Below are positions 1 to 15,100 of a stretch of DNA of 64,000 bases, one piece after another. Numbering within the stretch: position 1 is the stretch's first letter; every line of letters begins with the position of its first letter. The translations under genes and the position numbers were made by a program. Source of the stretch: Hirudo medicinalis (lineage: Eukaryota; Annelida; Clitellata; Hirudinida; Hirudinidae); assembly GCA_011800805.1 (NCBI GenBank), contig MPNW01000559.1, forward strand, positions 174,438-238,437, read 5' to 3'. The notes beneath the pieces were generated by a model. It did not search any database. It was not told the DNA's origin and saw only the letters and a list, made by a program, of their open reading frames with translations.

Positions 1-2608
1 CCGCCGACATCACATGCACAAGGAGTACAACCTACAATCGCAGGTTCGTATGACAAATTTCATTCTCACTAATTCAATCTATCAGCTACCGTTGGGATTG
101 GTCGGATCCAAGTTGTAATAACCATCCATGCAGCTGTCACATCTCAATCCATTAACATAACTTTTGCATGGACACTGTCCTGTCGCATTACACGTCAAAG
201 AACCTCCTACAGTTCCACTTACAAAGCAAGCACAGTCTACAGTTGAAGAGGGATTTAATTATATTATGTAAGATATAAACTATGGTGCAATATATTATTT
301 AATGAAAATGTATCTGAGAAATAGACTGAAGTTTTAAAGATGGCAATCAAAGTTTTGATTAACAAGGTAAATTGTTGAAATAATATCAATAAGTAATAAT
401 ATCATTAAGTGACCAACCCAGACAGCCTCCAATATTCAGACCATATGAGCCATCTTTGCATCTGTCACACATTGGCCCAACAACATTAGATTTACAATAA
501 CAATCTCCTGGGTTCTATTAAAGATCAACTTGCCAACTAAGATGTCAACTTTGCAATGTATTGAGTGTACGAACCATTGCTGGATAGTTTGTAGGATCAG
601 GAGCTGAAAGACACCCACCCACAGTGTATAGGCCTGAACAATTGCAGGGAATGCAAGGATTTGGAGCGGTGGGCAACACATTCGAAGGCCGATAATAATT
701 GTCCACACATTTTTCACAGTGCGAGCCTTGCAAATTGGTTTTGTTATCTCACCAAATAATTTATACATTAAAAAATTTTTTAAATCAAAAGTTAAATCAA
801 TTCAACATGACTATAAATACTTTAAGTACTGGTACCATTTGTTGATGCACTTGTGCAAAATTGAAATTAATGTACACTCAATCTCAAACCTGATGTCATG
901 TTTTGGCATCTTAAGCAGACTCCAGCATTAACGGTTGCATCATAGCTGCAACTGTCTGCATGTCCACTGCAATCACATGCTGTAAATAAACATTTAATGG
1001 AAGCTATTCGAAGCACTTTTTAGTAATTAAGTTAGAGGAAAATAAAAGTTTATAAAACTCACCTTGGCATGCCACTCCATAGGAATAGAGTCTATTATTG
1101 TAAAGTGGCAGACAACTTTCACAAAACTCTCCTGTGGTGTAGTTACCACATACACATCTGTATTTTCCAGTCGAATTGTCCACTTGGCAATCAGTTAGCT
1201 GTCCATTGCATTTACACTTGGCCATCAAATTTAGTGACCTCACTGTATAATGTTGCTAGCGAAACAATATTCCATGATTAAAAATATTCCAAACAAATTT
1301 CCTTAAGGTAGATGAATTTAATGAATTGGATTAGTAAATATTGAGGATTTATAATAAAAAAAAATACCAAGCGGAGATAGGAGCTCCGTAAAAATTTAAA
1401 GGCATTAACTTTGGATAGATTATATTTACTTTCTAAGTTTAAACAATAAAATATCGAAACGTTCCACCGGATTTGAACGTGCAGACAAGCATTTCTAGCG
1501 CAATACGTAGAAACATCGAACGAAAGATTTGGACAACAAATTTCGACGCGGGGTGCAAAACGACCATCAAGCAGACGCCAATAGAAACGAAAATTAGCTT
1601 TAAAAAGAGCGATTATTTTATTGGTGCATTAGGATCAACATGCAAATTAAAACTCACATATTCATTAGAGTTTAGCAAAACTCCCATATACAATAAGATG
1701 CCATAAAATTCTACTTTTAACGATCTTGCAGTATTCCAATCCTAAATAAAAATTCAAAATTTAAGTAACATAATTCACTTCCAACGGCATATTTATTTGT
1801 TAAGTGTGTTAACCTTCAAATCCGATCTTGTATTGGAAAAGTCAAAGGTCGCCTGGGCAAATAAGTTATAATAAATACATATCAATGGATACATTTGTTA
1901 TCTTTATTTTTTTAAAATTAGAAATTAGAATTGAGCAAAATATCAAATGAACGCATTACTATTTCATTCAGTGTAGCTGCTCCAGAGTAAGCTAAGCATG
2001 GTATTGAGTCTATGGCAAGTGGTAGTTGGGTGGCAGGAACATTATAACTGTTGACACAATCTCTAGTGTCAGAAACAACATAGAACCAAACCAGGGTTGG
2101 GTTAGAGTCCGATGAAATGGATTTATAGAATATCATTCTGTTAGGTCTGAAAGACTCGCCGAAACGTATTTCAATCGTAGAAACAGTAAAATTCTAAGTT
2201 TGAAAATGGAATTCGTGATAAAAATTGATCAGTTTATTCATTGTTATGAATTACCTGTTGAAGGTCTACAAAAATATCTGCGTCGGGTCGTCCGGACACA
2301 CCATATCCATTGTTAACAAAATTAATTCTTGACGTGCTCTGCCACCAAGTATTGTCGTTTCCATCGACCATAAATTCAGGCCGATATGAGGATGTGTTAT
2401 TGCAAATTTCCGAAGTTACCGCATTTCCAGCTCTTGCGGAGCTTATAAATCGTTCAGGTCCATTAATACCACACGTCAGATGGGCAGTAACCGGCCTGTT
2501 TAAGGCCATATTAACCAATGGATCGGAATTCTGGACATGGCCGATAGAAATAATCCAACAAAAAACTTGTAATATCCAGAATCGTTTGAAGATCATGTTT
2601 GTAATCAT
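1..2608 (-). CDS. Laminin N-terminal / laminin-EGF extracellular protein (laminin alpha- or usherin-type), 3' part outside the window
   Basis: Secreted matrix protein, read right to left. Exons with matching phases: 2608-2255, 2193-1960, 1852-1814, 1741-1658, 1255-1063, 979-890, 726-571, 507-418, 236-90, 31-1 (continues). About 472 residues are visible. A hydrophobic start (MIFKRFWILQVFCWIISIG from the second Met, 2596) is a signal peptide. A laminin N-terminal domain follows, with TCGINGPERF, VDGNDNTWWQS and a final YTVRSLNLMAKCKCNG. Laminin-EGF repeats come next: CKCNGQ...CVCGNYTTGEFCESC, CDCSGHADSC...CLRC, CNCSG...CYCKSNVVG, CACFVSG...CPCKSYVNG, then CTPCACDVGG at the edge. Laminin alpha chains and usherin both begin LamNT plus LamEGF. 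The CG..GPE signature is laminin-alpha-like; the later VxGxxCDxC repeats look usherin-like. Domain-level call is firm, orthology is not. The ATG at 2608 is in frame too. Confidence 0.85.
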
Positions 2609-3840
2609 CGTTGCAAATATAAGTTACTTGTCATTTTATCTTTTAAACGATCTTATTAGCATTTGTAGTGAATCAGACAACTTGTAGTATCACATATGAT
2701 GAATAAACGACGTCGGGATGTTAATAGCTGTCGATACACATGCGCAACGAAAGAAGGGTGAGTTGGCCGTGAGTAGCAGGTGTTGATTGACGTTCGCTTA
2801 CCTGCAACTTGTTTCGATCACATGAATTCTTTCTCAAATAATCATGAAATAATCAATTATGAGTAGGACGCCATCAGTTATTCGTCCGCAAAATGCATCT
2901 GTTTGCGCTTGAGAATGAATTTAATTTTATCCAGTTGGTCATTAAAGGTGGAAAGAGACATTTTCACAAATATTTCGTGATTTCAATCATAATAACATCC
3001 AATTTAACACTATCAACAGCAGCAACAACAACAACAATAATAATATCAAATTTAATACTATCTATCACATTTGTTAATCAACAGATAGGTCGTATCATCT
3101 TACAATAACTACTGCTAACTTCTCTAAAGTTTAATTTAAAGTTTAAGTTTGTTATTTTGTTTGAAAACCTAAGTAGCATGAACTCTTGCTGCCCCCTTGA
3201 CTTTATGGTGTGCAAAAGCAAAAAAACAGCTTTACCAGTTGATTCGTGTCAGTCATAGGAATTTGGCGTCTGCTAAAAGATGTGAAATCAAAACAAAATA
3301 ATGAATTATCACCATTACTGGATTTTGTTGGGGATTTAACATCTCATCTAGTGCTAGAGTATCTTTTTAAGATTTTAGCAGGAATGGCTGTAATGGATGC
3401 TAGCTAAAGAAATAAAAATTTATTTCATTCGTAACCGGTGTAAACCAAGAATAAAGTAGAAATAAATGTTGTGAAAAAATTAATTTTGTTTATTATCCCG
3501 ATCAGTTTTAAACCAAACAATGACGTAGGCTGACGCAAACTGATTGTTTGTGGATGAACCCTGAAGCTGTTTATAAGCGTACTTGATGGATGGTACGACA
3601 GTCGAATCTAACCACGAGAGATCCTCAGAAGGTGCTTAATGCACTTTGAACTTATTCGACCCCATTTTGGTCAGAGACTCACTTCACAGACAGATTAATA
3701 AATTAATTATGAATACTGACTCAATTTGAGAAAAAACTGATTAAAGGTGCAAGTAATTGATTAGGGAGAGAATATCATTCATTTCTCAATAGTATCTTTT
3801 ATTTTCGTACTGAAATACAGAGAAATTATAAATTTTAAAG
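2609..3840. other. Intergenic stretch between divergent genes
   Basis: Lies between the start of the minus-strand laminin-N gene and the first recognised exon of the plus-strand SRPK gene. AT-rich, with a short (aca/ata)n patch near 3020-3055. The promoter of the laminin-N gene and the first exon of the kinase should be here, but I could not pin down either. No other gene seen. Confidence 0.5.
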
Positions 3841-7016
<3,176 letters not shown>

Positions 7017-8661
7017 AAGTAAACACGAACCACGCAGTTATTGATGCTGATGTAGAAAGCCACAATACGTCCTCGTACGCGAATTCTTTAGGAAATCATA
7101 TTTCTATATTTTCAAAATGCATGTTCATATATTTTTCTATACGATTTATATTAAATATATCAGTACAACTCTAATAATGGTCAGAAAAAGTATATATTAA
7201 CCTTCACTGAATAACACAATCAAAAATAACAACAACAGCAATGATAATATTATGTTATTATATTATATATATTGTAACATTAATATTATTGTCGTTGTTA
7301 TGTTGAATTATTAATAATATTATTAACGTGTAATTAAAATTATTATTGCTATTATTATTTATCGCTAGTAACAAAGCATTGAGGCCTGTGATTGGCATTT
7401 GTTAGACTTCTTATCACGTGGACGTTGACATTGTGATGAATTGCCTCCCCATCAATGCGACGTGCTCTACAGAAGAATCTTGCATTTAACAGACAGATAA
7501 GCTAGGTAGGTTAGGAATAAAGATGGATAGCGAATGAATTGTTGAACTTGATTCAACAGAATATTGATCGGATGATTACTTTAAATGATTTATTGAATTA
7601 TTATTAATTTATTCTTATTTTCGAACAAACGTTCAACATGTTGTCAGAAAAAGTTTAATAGTGGATATTTGTCAGGTGAATACGTCGACATTGTAAAACA
7701 GGAAAACTTAAATTCATAAGACATTCCACAATGTGATGACGTAATAACATTTGATAACATAATAACATAATATCGGTCACGATATAAAATCCAACTTGGC
7801 CTGCAAAAATAATTATGTAGTAAAATAATTATGACCGCAAAGAAATCATTCGTCACTTGTTTAAAAACCATCTCATTCCAGCACCTTGCTGGTGGAAATG
7901 TAATGGCATGGAGTAAATCTTGCCTCTTCCAATTAGCTGTTAAATGTCTTTTGAGTGTAAATTGTTTAAGCTGAGTTGACTTTTAATTCGAGAGTCATTC
8001 CCTGAGCGGATCCCGATAATCACCAACGTGCGACTGCGCATTAAACATCCTAGGATTTTGGTGGAGTGGTTATGGAGGGGAGTTAGAATGTTGTAAAATG
8101 TTCTTCTGATCCAATTATTCGTGTTGGAATGGGTGTTAGGTAAAACAACAACAACAAGTCCTTGATTCGTACAAATGCTGAAAGACAAGTAAGAAATTAT
8201 AAACCAACTCGAGGTTGTTGCTGTTGAGTGGTTGACAGTATTTGCTTCGGTGATTGATTAATTCGTCTCTCTAATGCCAGATCCGAAACCACTTTTGTCC
8301 TTGATTGACATAGGATGTCGAAGTTTCGTTCGACGGGAACTTAACAGAGACGTCCCCTCGATCAATTTTCAGCCTTATTCAAACTTTTGCCAAGGAACTC
8401 TCACAGAGTGTCTGGCCACTTGCCTGAATTTTTGAGCATTATTTCATTCGGATATAATAGACGATTTATCCAGATTATTTAAAATTCATTTTAGCTTAAC
8501 TTAAGAATAATATTTTCAATAAGTTAAGTTTTAAACATTTTTAGTTTCTGATCATCGAGTGGATGAAAATGTGCCAAATAAGTGGTGCTTTATTTGAATT
8601 TCCTTCAGAATACTCCAGAATTTCCTACATATAAAAAAAAATTGTTCAAATTACATTTTAG
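7017..8661. other. Intergenic stretch before the odd-skipped-related gene
   Basis: AT-rich with imperfect ATT/TAT tracts around 7230-7360. An open stretch beginning at the ATG at 8274 (MPDPKPLLSLIDIG...) could be the first coding exon of the next gene, but no donor joins it convincingly to the exon at 8662. Otherwise nothing recognised. Confidence 0.4.
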
Positions 8662-9107
8662 AGAGAGTTGGCTTTATAAGATCCGAATTATACACTCTCG
8701 CAAACCTTCCTGTAATAGTGAAAAGAAGAAGATTCGATTATTCACGTCTCGCGGACTCCATCCATCTGAGCGATTATGAACTTTGTTGCGTCCATCCTCC
8801 GACGTGCAAAACGTTCCTGGATATTAATAATCCACTCCTACCTGAACTTTTTCAGAGAACCTGCTGTTCGACTGGACGTTCAACAGTATATGTCAAATTT
8901 GACGCTCCTACAAACAGTTGTTTGCAGATCGCTTCATCTTCTTCACTTTTCCACGATTACCCCATTTGTATTGATGAGAAGCCAAAAGTAAGGTTTGTAA
9001 GTCTATGTGGAGTTTAAAGTTCACGGTTCATGATTACATAATTTAGAGTTATTTTCTTTCTAATTTGTTTAATTCGGCTTTGAAGAATTGGTTGTTTTGT
9101 AACCGGT

Positions 9108-9184
<77 letters not shown>

Positions 9185-9257
9185 AATATTAATCAATATT
9201 ATTATTGTACTTTTTGGTCCATATCGCTATATTTTAANTGGTTGTTTTGTAACCGGT

Positions 9258-9333
<76 letters not shown>

Positions 9334-10313
9334 CATCACTATTATCAATATTATTATTGTACTTTTTGGTCCATATCGCTATATTTTAAATATTCATTCT
9401 TAAACGACTGTATATCATCACAGCCTGTATATTATCATCAGTATAATTTCATTTGATATAAGATTAAATATTATTTTCAATCCCAAAGCTGTCAATCGAC
9501 ACACTAATTCCTTAGCCTGGGTGGTTGATTCCTTCATATAGCGCAGTATAATTGTAGGTCCAAAAAGGATCACGTGTGTGGCTACTGTCAAAGACGTTTC
9601 AGCAAATCTTACAACTTGAAGATCCACGTGAGAACACATACCGACGAACGACCGTTTGCTTGTCTCTATTGCAACAAGTCCTTCAGAAGAAAGGATCATC
9701 TGAGAGATCACAAGTAATCCTTCCACCATGTTATTCATTATTTTGTAATCTAATTACAATCTAATGATTGGTTACATTTTCATTTATACAGTATCAATGT
9801 TTTAAAAATTAATGGGATCTTTTTAACTGATTTAAAAAAGCTTGTAAGACGCCAGTTGTACTGCCAAGAACAAAGGAAATACTTCAAGCAATGATTATTT
9901 AGAATCAGTTTTATTATCTTATTGTTATTAATTCCAGTCACTATTCCATGTTTATAATTACATTTGATTACTACAATTAAAACAATCGACTTCCAAATAA
10001 TTTCACAAATGAGACAATCATCATGAAACTACCCTCTTTAATACAAAAAAGTAAGAAATAAGTTGTGCTTATGTGAACAATATTTTTAAATTGCCATCAA
10101 ATACTTGCGAGGATTTTTATGATAAAAAAAATTTCTCACACAGTTTTATTGTATGAATTTAATTAATAAACATAAAAATAAACACTGTGAATGCAGCGTC
10201 CATTTTTTAACAGCTATACCCACTACAAGGACAAACCCTTCAAGTGCAGTCAGTGCCTAAAATCTTTTTGCCAATCTCGGTCCCTCATCCTTCACAGATC
10301 CACCCATCAATGA
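8662..10313 (+). CDS. OSR: Odd-skipped-related C2H2 zinc-finger transcription factor
   Basis: Nuclear DNA-binding regulator of the odd-skipped/OSR family, which patterns segments, gut, kidney and limb tissue in animals. Exons: about 8662-8987, 9547-9713 and 10214-10313, phases consistent. The first carries [12 protein letters not shown], matching the family motif KxRFDFANLA upstream of the fingers. Three C2H2 fingers follow: [21 protein letters not shown], then linker [27 protein letters not shown], linker YKDKPF, and [21 protein letters not shown], with the stop straight after (10311-10313). The [15 protein letters not shown] and FCQSRSL signatures are diagnostic of OSR. The N-terminus is unresolved: an ATG at 8274 is possible. 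Intron 1 holds (ATT)n and a duplicated block around the n at 9239, which looks like an assembly artefact. The product seems short (about 200 residues visible) but vertebrate OSR1 also has three fingers. Confidence 0.9.
9089..9390. repeat. Duplicated ~150-bp block with (ATT)n, joined by an n
   Basis: The segment beginning TGGTTGTTTTGTAACCGG, an (ATT)n tract, and the end CCATATCGCTATATTTTA occurs twice, at 9089-9237 and 9240-9388, with a single n (9239) between. The copies are near identical apart from microsatellite length and a short stretch after it. This is what two unmerged contig ends look like when placed side by side. Confidence 0.85.
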
Positions 10314-12196
10314 AGGTTTCTCCCAACAAGCTAGTGCTTTACAAGAAGAAGTATATTTCAATTGCTTGCTGATTTCCAATGTAAAATGTGTCATTCTCGA
10401 ATAAATAATATTTCGCAAAATTGCAAACTTTTAACATGATTCTAAGCAACTCTATCTTATTTTGCTAAACGTACTGCGTGCTACCATCAGAATGCTAAAG
10501 AGAATTTATTGGATGTTTGGTTTCCTGGATTCAAACCGGCTGAAGAGCTGCTGCAAGTGGAGGTGTGGTGACAAGCCAAATTATTGCTTGTAAAATGATA
10601 GATGCACTTTGGAAGGCGAAGATTATTGGAACAAAATTAAAAGTTCGGACGAGATTAGTGCATGCAACAAACCTCAGTGAACCAACGGATCACTTCACGC
10701 TTGCCTGCGTGGAGATGATCGTCCTCACAATGCCTACATGAACTTAAAAATAAATTACAGGTCATGACTAATATATATTACTTATGATCATTTAGATGGG
10801 CATAGATGCAAGATGATGACGATAATTCGTTGATAAATTTAAAAATTAGTTACTGAATCGCCAGTTTAGCCTTGGAAAAGAAATAGATTAAAACTAAGGG
10901 ATATCCTGCAGGACATCTTGACTAATTCAGAGGGAATTTATCTGAGATAAACCATTGTACGAATTAATTAAAACGAACGAAATGCATTACGTTTAGTGCC
11001 CTTTTAAAAATACTGCTAAATAAAATTAGGATGCTTCTAAATTTCTTCCGTTACACATGACATCAAAACGATTACAAAGTACCAACAAAAACATTTTAAC
11101 AACGACCTTCATCACAAGTCATGGCTGCATGGTTGCTCGCTGGAACATCTGTCTTTGAATCGTCCAATTAAAGGCCTGCCTTGAGGAATTGTTCCTGGAG
11201 TGCCTTTACTCGTCACAGACCTTAGGATAAATTGACCTTTGTTAAGATATATTTAACTAGCATTATCTTACTTTATCATTAAACATCAAAGTTACGAATT
11301 TTGATAGACGGATTCCAATTTTCTAGCGTTATTTAAGCAATTTCTGACTTAGTAATTAAATTTGGAATCTACTAAGTGAATCACCTTATGCATGTGTGCA
11401 TTTTGTAGATTAATTTTGGATTTTAAAACAAAACCTTTATGGAATGCATTTAATTTTACCTAAATAATAACACAAATAAAATGAAATTCTAACCTGACAA
11501 TAAATAATAAAATATACATTCAATGAACACATGGACGTGGTCAGATAAAATTGTATCGTCCAATCCTGGCTTGCTTCCATGCATCGCCTGCGATAAATAG
11601 GCATGCTCGGGAGCTGTCGCATACAAAGCGCTGTACGTCTGTGTTGTCTGGTGGTGAAGCGGTTCTGGACGTGTCAACAGCTTTTCATTTTACCTTATGT
11701 GGTTGTATATTGTTTAATTTTTTATTCCTTTCTATCTGTAACGTTTATTTCTTCCTTCATGTTTTAGCTGATATTGCAAATGGCGGGCTGCGAGGGAATC
11801 TTGTTCGTAGAATGAAAATCTAAATCCTTCCCTCGGGCTACATGTTGGCTTCATGTTTGAGCGCGATTGCGAGTCGTCTGCTTCACCACTGAAATATTAT
11901 AGGTATTAGGGATTGTACAAGTCATAATTTCGACTTCCCGTCCGTTTCGTCACATGCTCTCCTCGTGCCAATCTCAGAAAATGAGTTTTTTCTGCCAATG
12001 TTTGAGACTGGTCGTTGCTAATAAAATGAGGTTAGTCGGAGTAAATGTTGAGAATGTCAGTTTGAAAAGTGTTGCTTTTGTGGTATGAGGCGTTATTAGC
12101 GTATAAGTTTTGAAACTTAAGAAATACGTTAGTTGTCCTTAATTTTCGATAAGCCTGACTGAAATTGTTCATGAAAATTACGTTTGCAGGTTCTTC
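10314..12196. other. Intergenic, no gene recognised
   Basis: Between the odd-skipped-related gene and the signal-peptide exon of the L1-type gene. AT-rich with only short spurious open frames. The promoter and 5' UTR of the L1-type gene should lie at its right end. Confidence 0.5.
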
Positions 12197-15100
12197 ATGC
12201 CTAGGAGTGTTTATGCCATGCTTGTCATCTTCCAACTTCCTCATTTCATTTTGGCACTTTCTGACAGTAAGTAAATACGTTTGTTTGTTGATTCAAAACT
12301 TTTCATTGCTGTATTTAGGTTACGTTAATAATATTATTATCTTGAGTAATCAATGTTCAACAGTGGTTATGTAATGTCGGCATGATCTGACAAATGATAA
12401 GTCTGTCGGTGGGAGTTTATATTTAAGTGTACGGTTCTATAAGGGATCATAGGAACTCGAGAGGAGCCCGGTGCTATCAATCATTGAAGGCACATCAAAG
12501 GACTGAAGCTTAGTAATCATGATGAAAGGTCATTAGAATCAGGTTTCCTTCCCATTCAGTGTCACTAGTAGGTGGATTGGAGAAAGCTGTCATAAACGTG
12601 TCGTTCTTCTGCTGGATTTATTATTGTTTATTATTATTACTTGTAAAGTAAAAGGTAGCATCAACAAAACTAACTAAGTGGTGAAATGCTGGAATTGTAT
12701 TTTCCTGTCTCGTACTTAAGCCAGGACTTTAGGAATGAATTCTGGCGATAATTTTGGTGTGACAAAAGTGTGAAGGAGTCTGTTATGTGATGGTTGGAAG
12801 TGAAATTTACTTAACGGCCAGTTGTTCCTGCTGTGTTGTTGATTTATTAAAACAAACAGAGTCTCCCATAATTTACGATATCTATCAAATGCGCACTAAC
12901 ACATAAACAAGTCTCAGTCCATTTTCATTTCCCCTGTCTTGGATTCCAATTTCAATAAGGTGCAGGATGATATTTATCTGATTGCACCATGTTTTTGCAT
13001 TTTTTCTGGAGATGTTGAGAAATTAAAGTTAAAATTATTCTTAAAAACTAGTAACATTATACTTATTAAATTTTTGAAATATTTCATAAGCTGAGAGTAT
13101 TTTATGAAATCATTTTTAAGAGGCTAGATTATTATTTTATATATTCCAATTTAAGGCTTTTAAAGCTATCTTTGCCAATCATGTCCTCAAATGCTCTAAT
13201 TTGCCTTTTATACTTATTAATTAATTTTTAATTAATAATTTTTAAATGAATAATTGCTGTTGACAATAATGCCAGGGTTTGGCAAGTTGTATTCACTCTC
13301 TCACTAATAATCACCATCGATATTACAATCGAGTTGATAATCTTTGGTGAATCACTTGCAGTCAGGTTACCACCTTCACTCATCACTCCAACGCAGCCAC
13401 AAAAGTTGTTTAGTAAGGAAACATTTCTCCTGGAATGTGAAGCTCAAGGAGTGCCCCTGCCGACGTGAGATATTTTTTATTTTTAATAATTTCATTGTCG
13501 GGGATTTACAAATCAAGAGAAATGTTTTATCATTAAAAGCTACTAATGCTCGATTAAATAAATTTATTTGAGCTATTAATTATCATCCTATATTGCTTTA
13601 TTATAACAATATTCCCTTTAGCATTACTGAGTTGTCAATATGCCCACAAGTATCCTTGTTATTCTCTCAAGATTTAATCTCCAGTGCAGTAGGATCAGAT
13701 AAGCATCTATTTATAAGAAACATGACATAAGCCATTTACAGGAAAGCGTCCTGCTACAGCAGAATTTGTAATAGATTAGGTTTAATGTTGGTTTAAACAC
13801 AGAACATTAATAGATTTATACACAAATTAATAATCTAAATTTATGGTTAAAACATAGGCTTAAAATATATGGAAGGGGCGCTATCCGATGCTCTGCATAT
13901 GGCACTGCATAAAAGAATTACAATTAATCCCATTATTGCAATTCTTTAATACATGGAAGGCTTGTTGTCGAAGATGGTGTCGATATAAGAAAAAGTAGTT
14001 GCTTAACATTTTAAGTGAACTCGTGGTCGTTAACATTCTCCCGACTTAGGCTTAAATGGTTGAAGAACGGAAAAGAGTTTACGGGAGCAGATTACAAGTC
14101 TTCCACCCATGAACGAAGAAAGAAGCTGCAACTTCACAAAAAGTATTCTGGTCATGAATATCAGTGCCTGTTCGAAAATGAACACGGAGTCGTGCTGTCT
14201 CCGCCGACGAATGTTCAGAATGTTCGGATGGATGCCAAACAAAAAGCGGCCGCGAGCGCGAAAACCCGAGAGTTCGAACCCCTCGTCGTAAAGTGCGGCG
14301 ATCATTCATCCGTTCCTCCTCCGAGTTACATATGGGAAATAAGTCACGAGGATTCAAAATACACTTTAAGTTCTAAAAACTTGCCACCAGAAATACTCTT
14401 GAACGACAATGGTTAGAAGTAATTTCATCTTCTAAATTACTCATCCAATATTAATCCAGTTGATATTAATGTAATATTGATAAGTGTCGATTTGCCGAAT
14501 CATTGGTTTTAAGTCGAACGATCACATTTAGGAGACCTTCATTTTACATACGCCAAAAGAAAATTCCTTCAAGGGACCAATAACACTTTCAAGTGTTACA
14601 TTTGGAATGAATACCTCGACATAAAACTAGGCGTGGATTCGACCACGGTAGAGTTTGAAGAAGGTAACGTGCTAACCTCAGCTCGACAATCATTAAATGT
14701 CAATGTACTCGATGTTATTCTTAAACGATTTTTCTATGCACACCGTTTCAAGGAAATGGGACTTATCTTCCTCCATATCCCGTGGTCATCAGCAAATCTC
14801 CCATCGTTTTGTTGGAAGGCGACTCAGTTTCCCTCAAATGCTTCTTCTCCGGATAGTGCGTAATCGAGTAATTCTTCTGTTTTGAAGTGCCTTATTAAAC
14901 TGACCACTGTAAACTTTGTACTTTTAGAAAGCAAATAAACATAAATTATATTTTAGTGATTGGAGAGGTAAACGCATTAAGTGATGGATAAATTAATAAT
15001 GTTGTTTGTCTGCTTTTACTTGCTGTTCTACAATGTTCTGAAATCGTAAGTTTTAAGTTGATCGACTTTTCAGTCCGACTCCTGAAGTACATTGGAATTT

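Noticed and set aside
8274..8432. Possible first coding exon of the odd-skipped-related gene
   Set aside because: Open from an ATG, but the only donors giving the right phase are weak, so it was not added to the model.
9014..9403. Poly-Asn, poly-Ile and poly-Tyr open frames (also near 33600, 41500, 43400 and 44100)
   Set aside because: They are translations of trinucleotide microsatellites.
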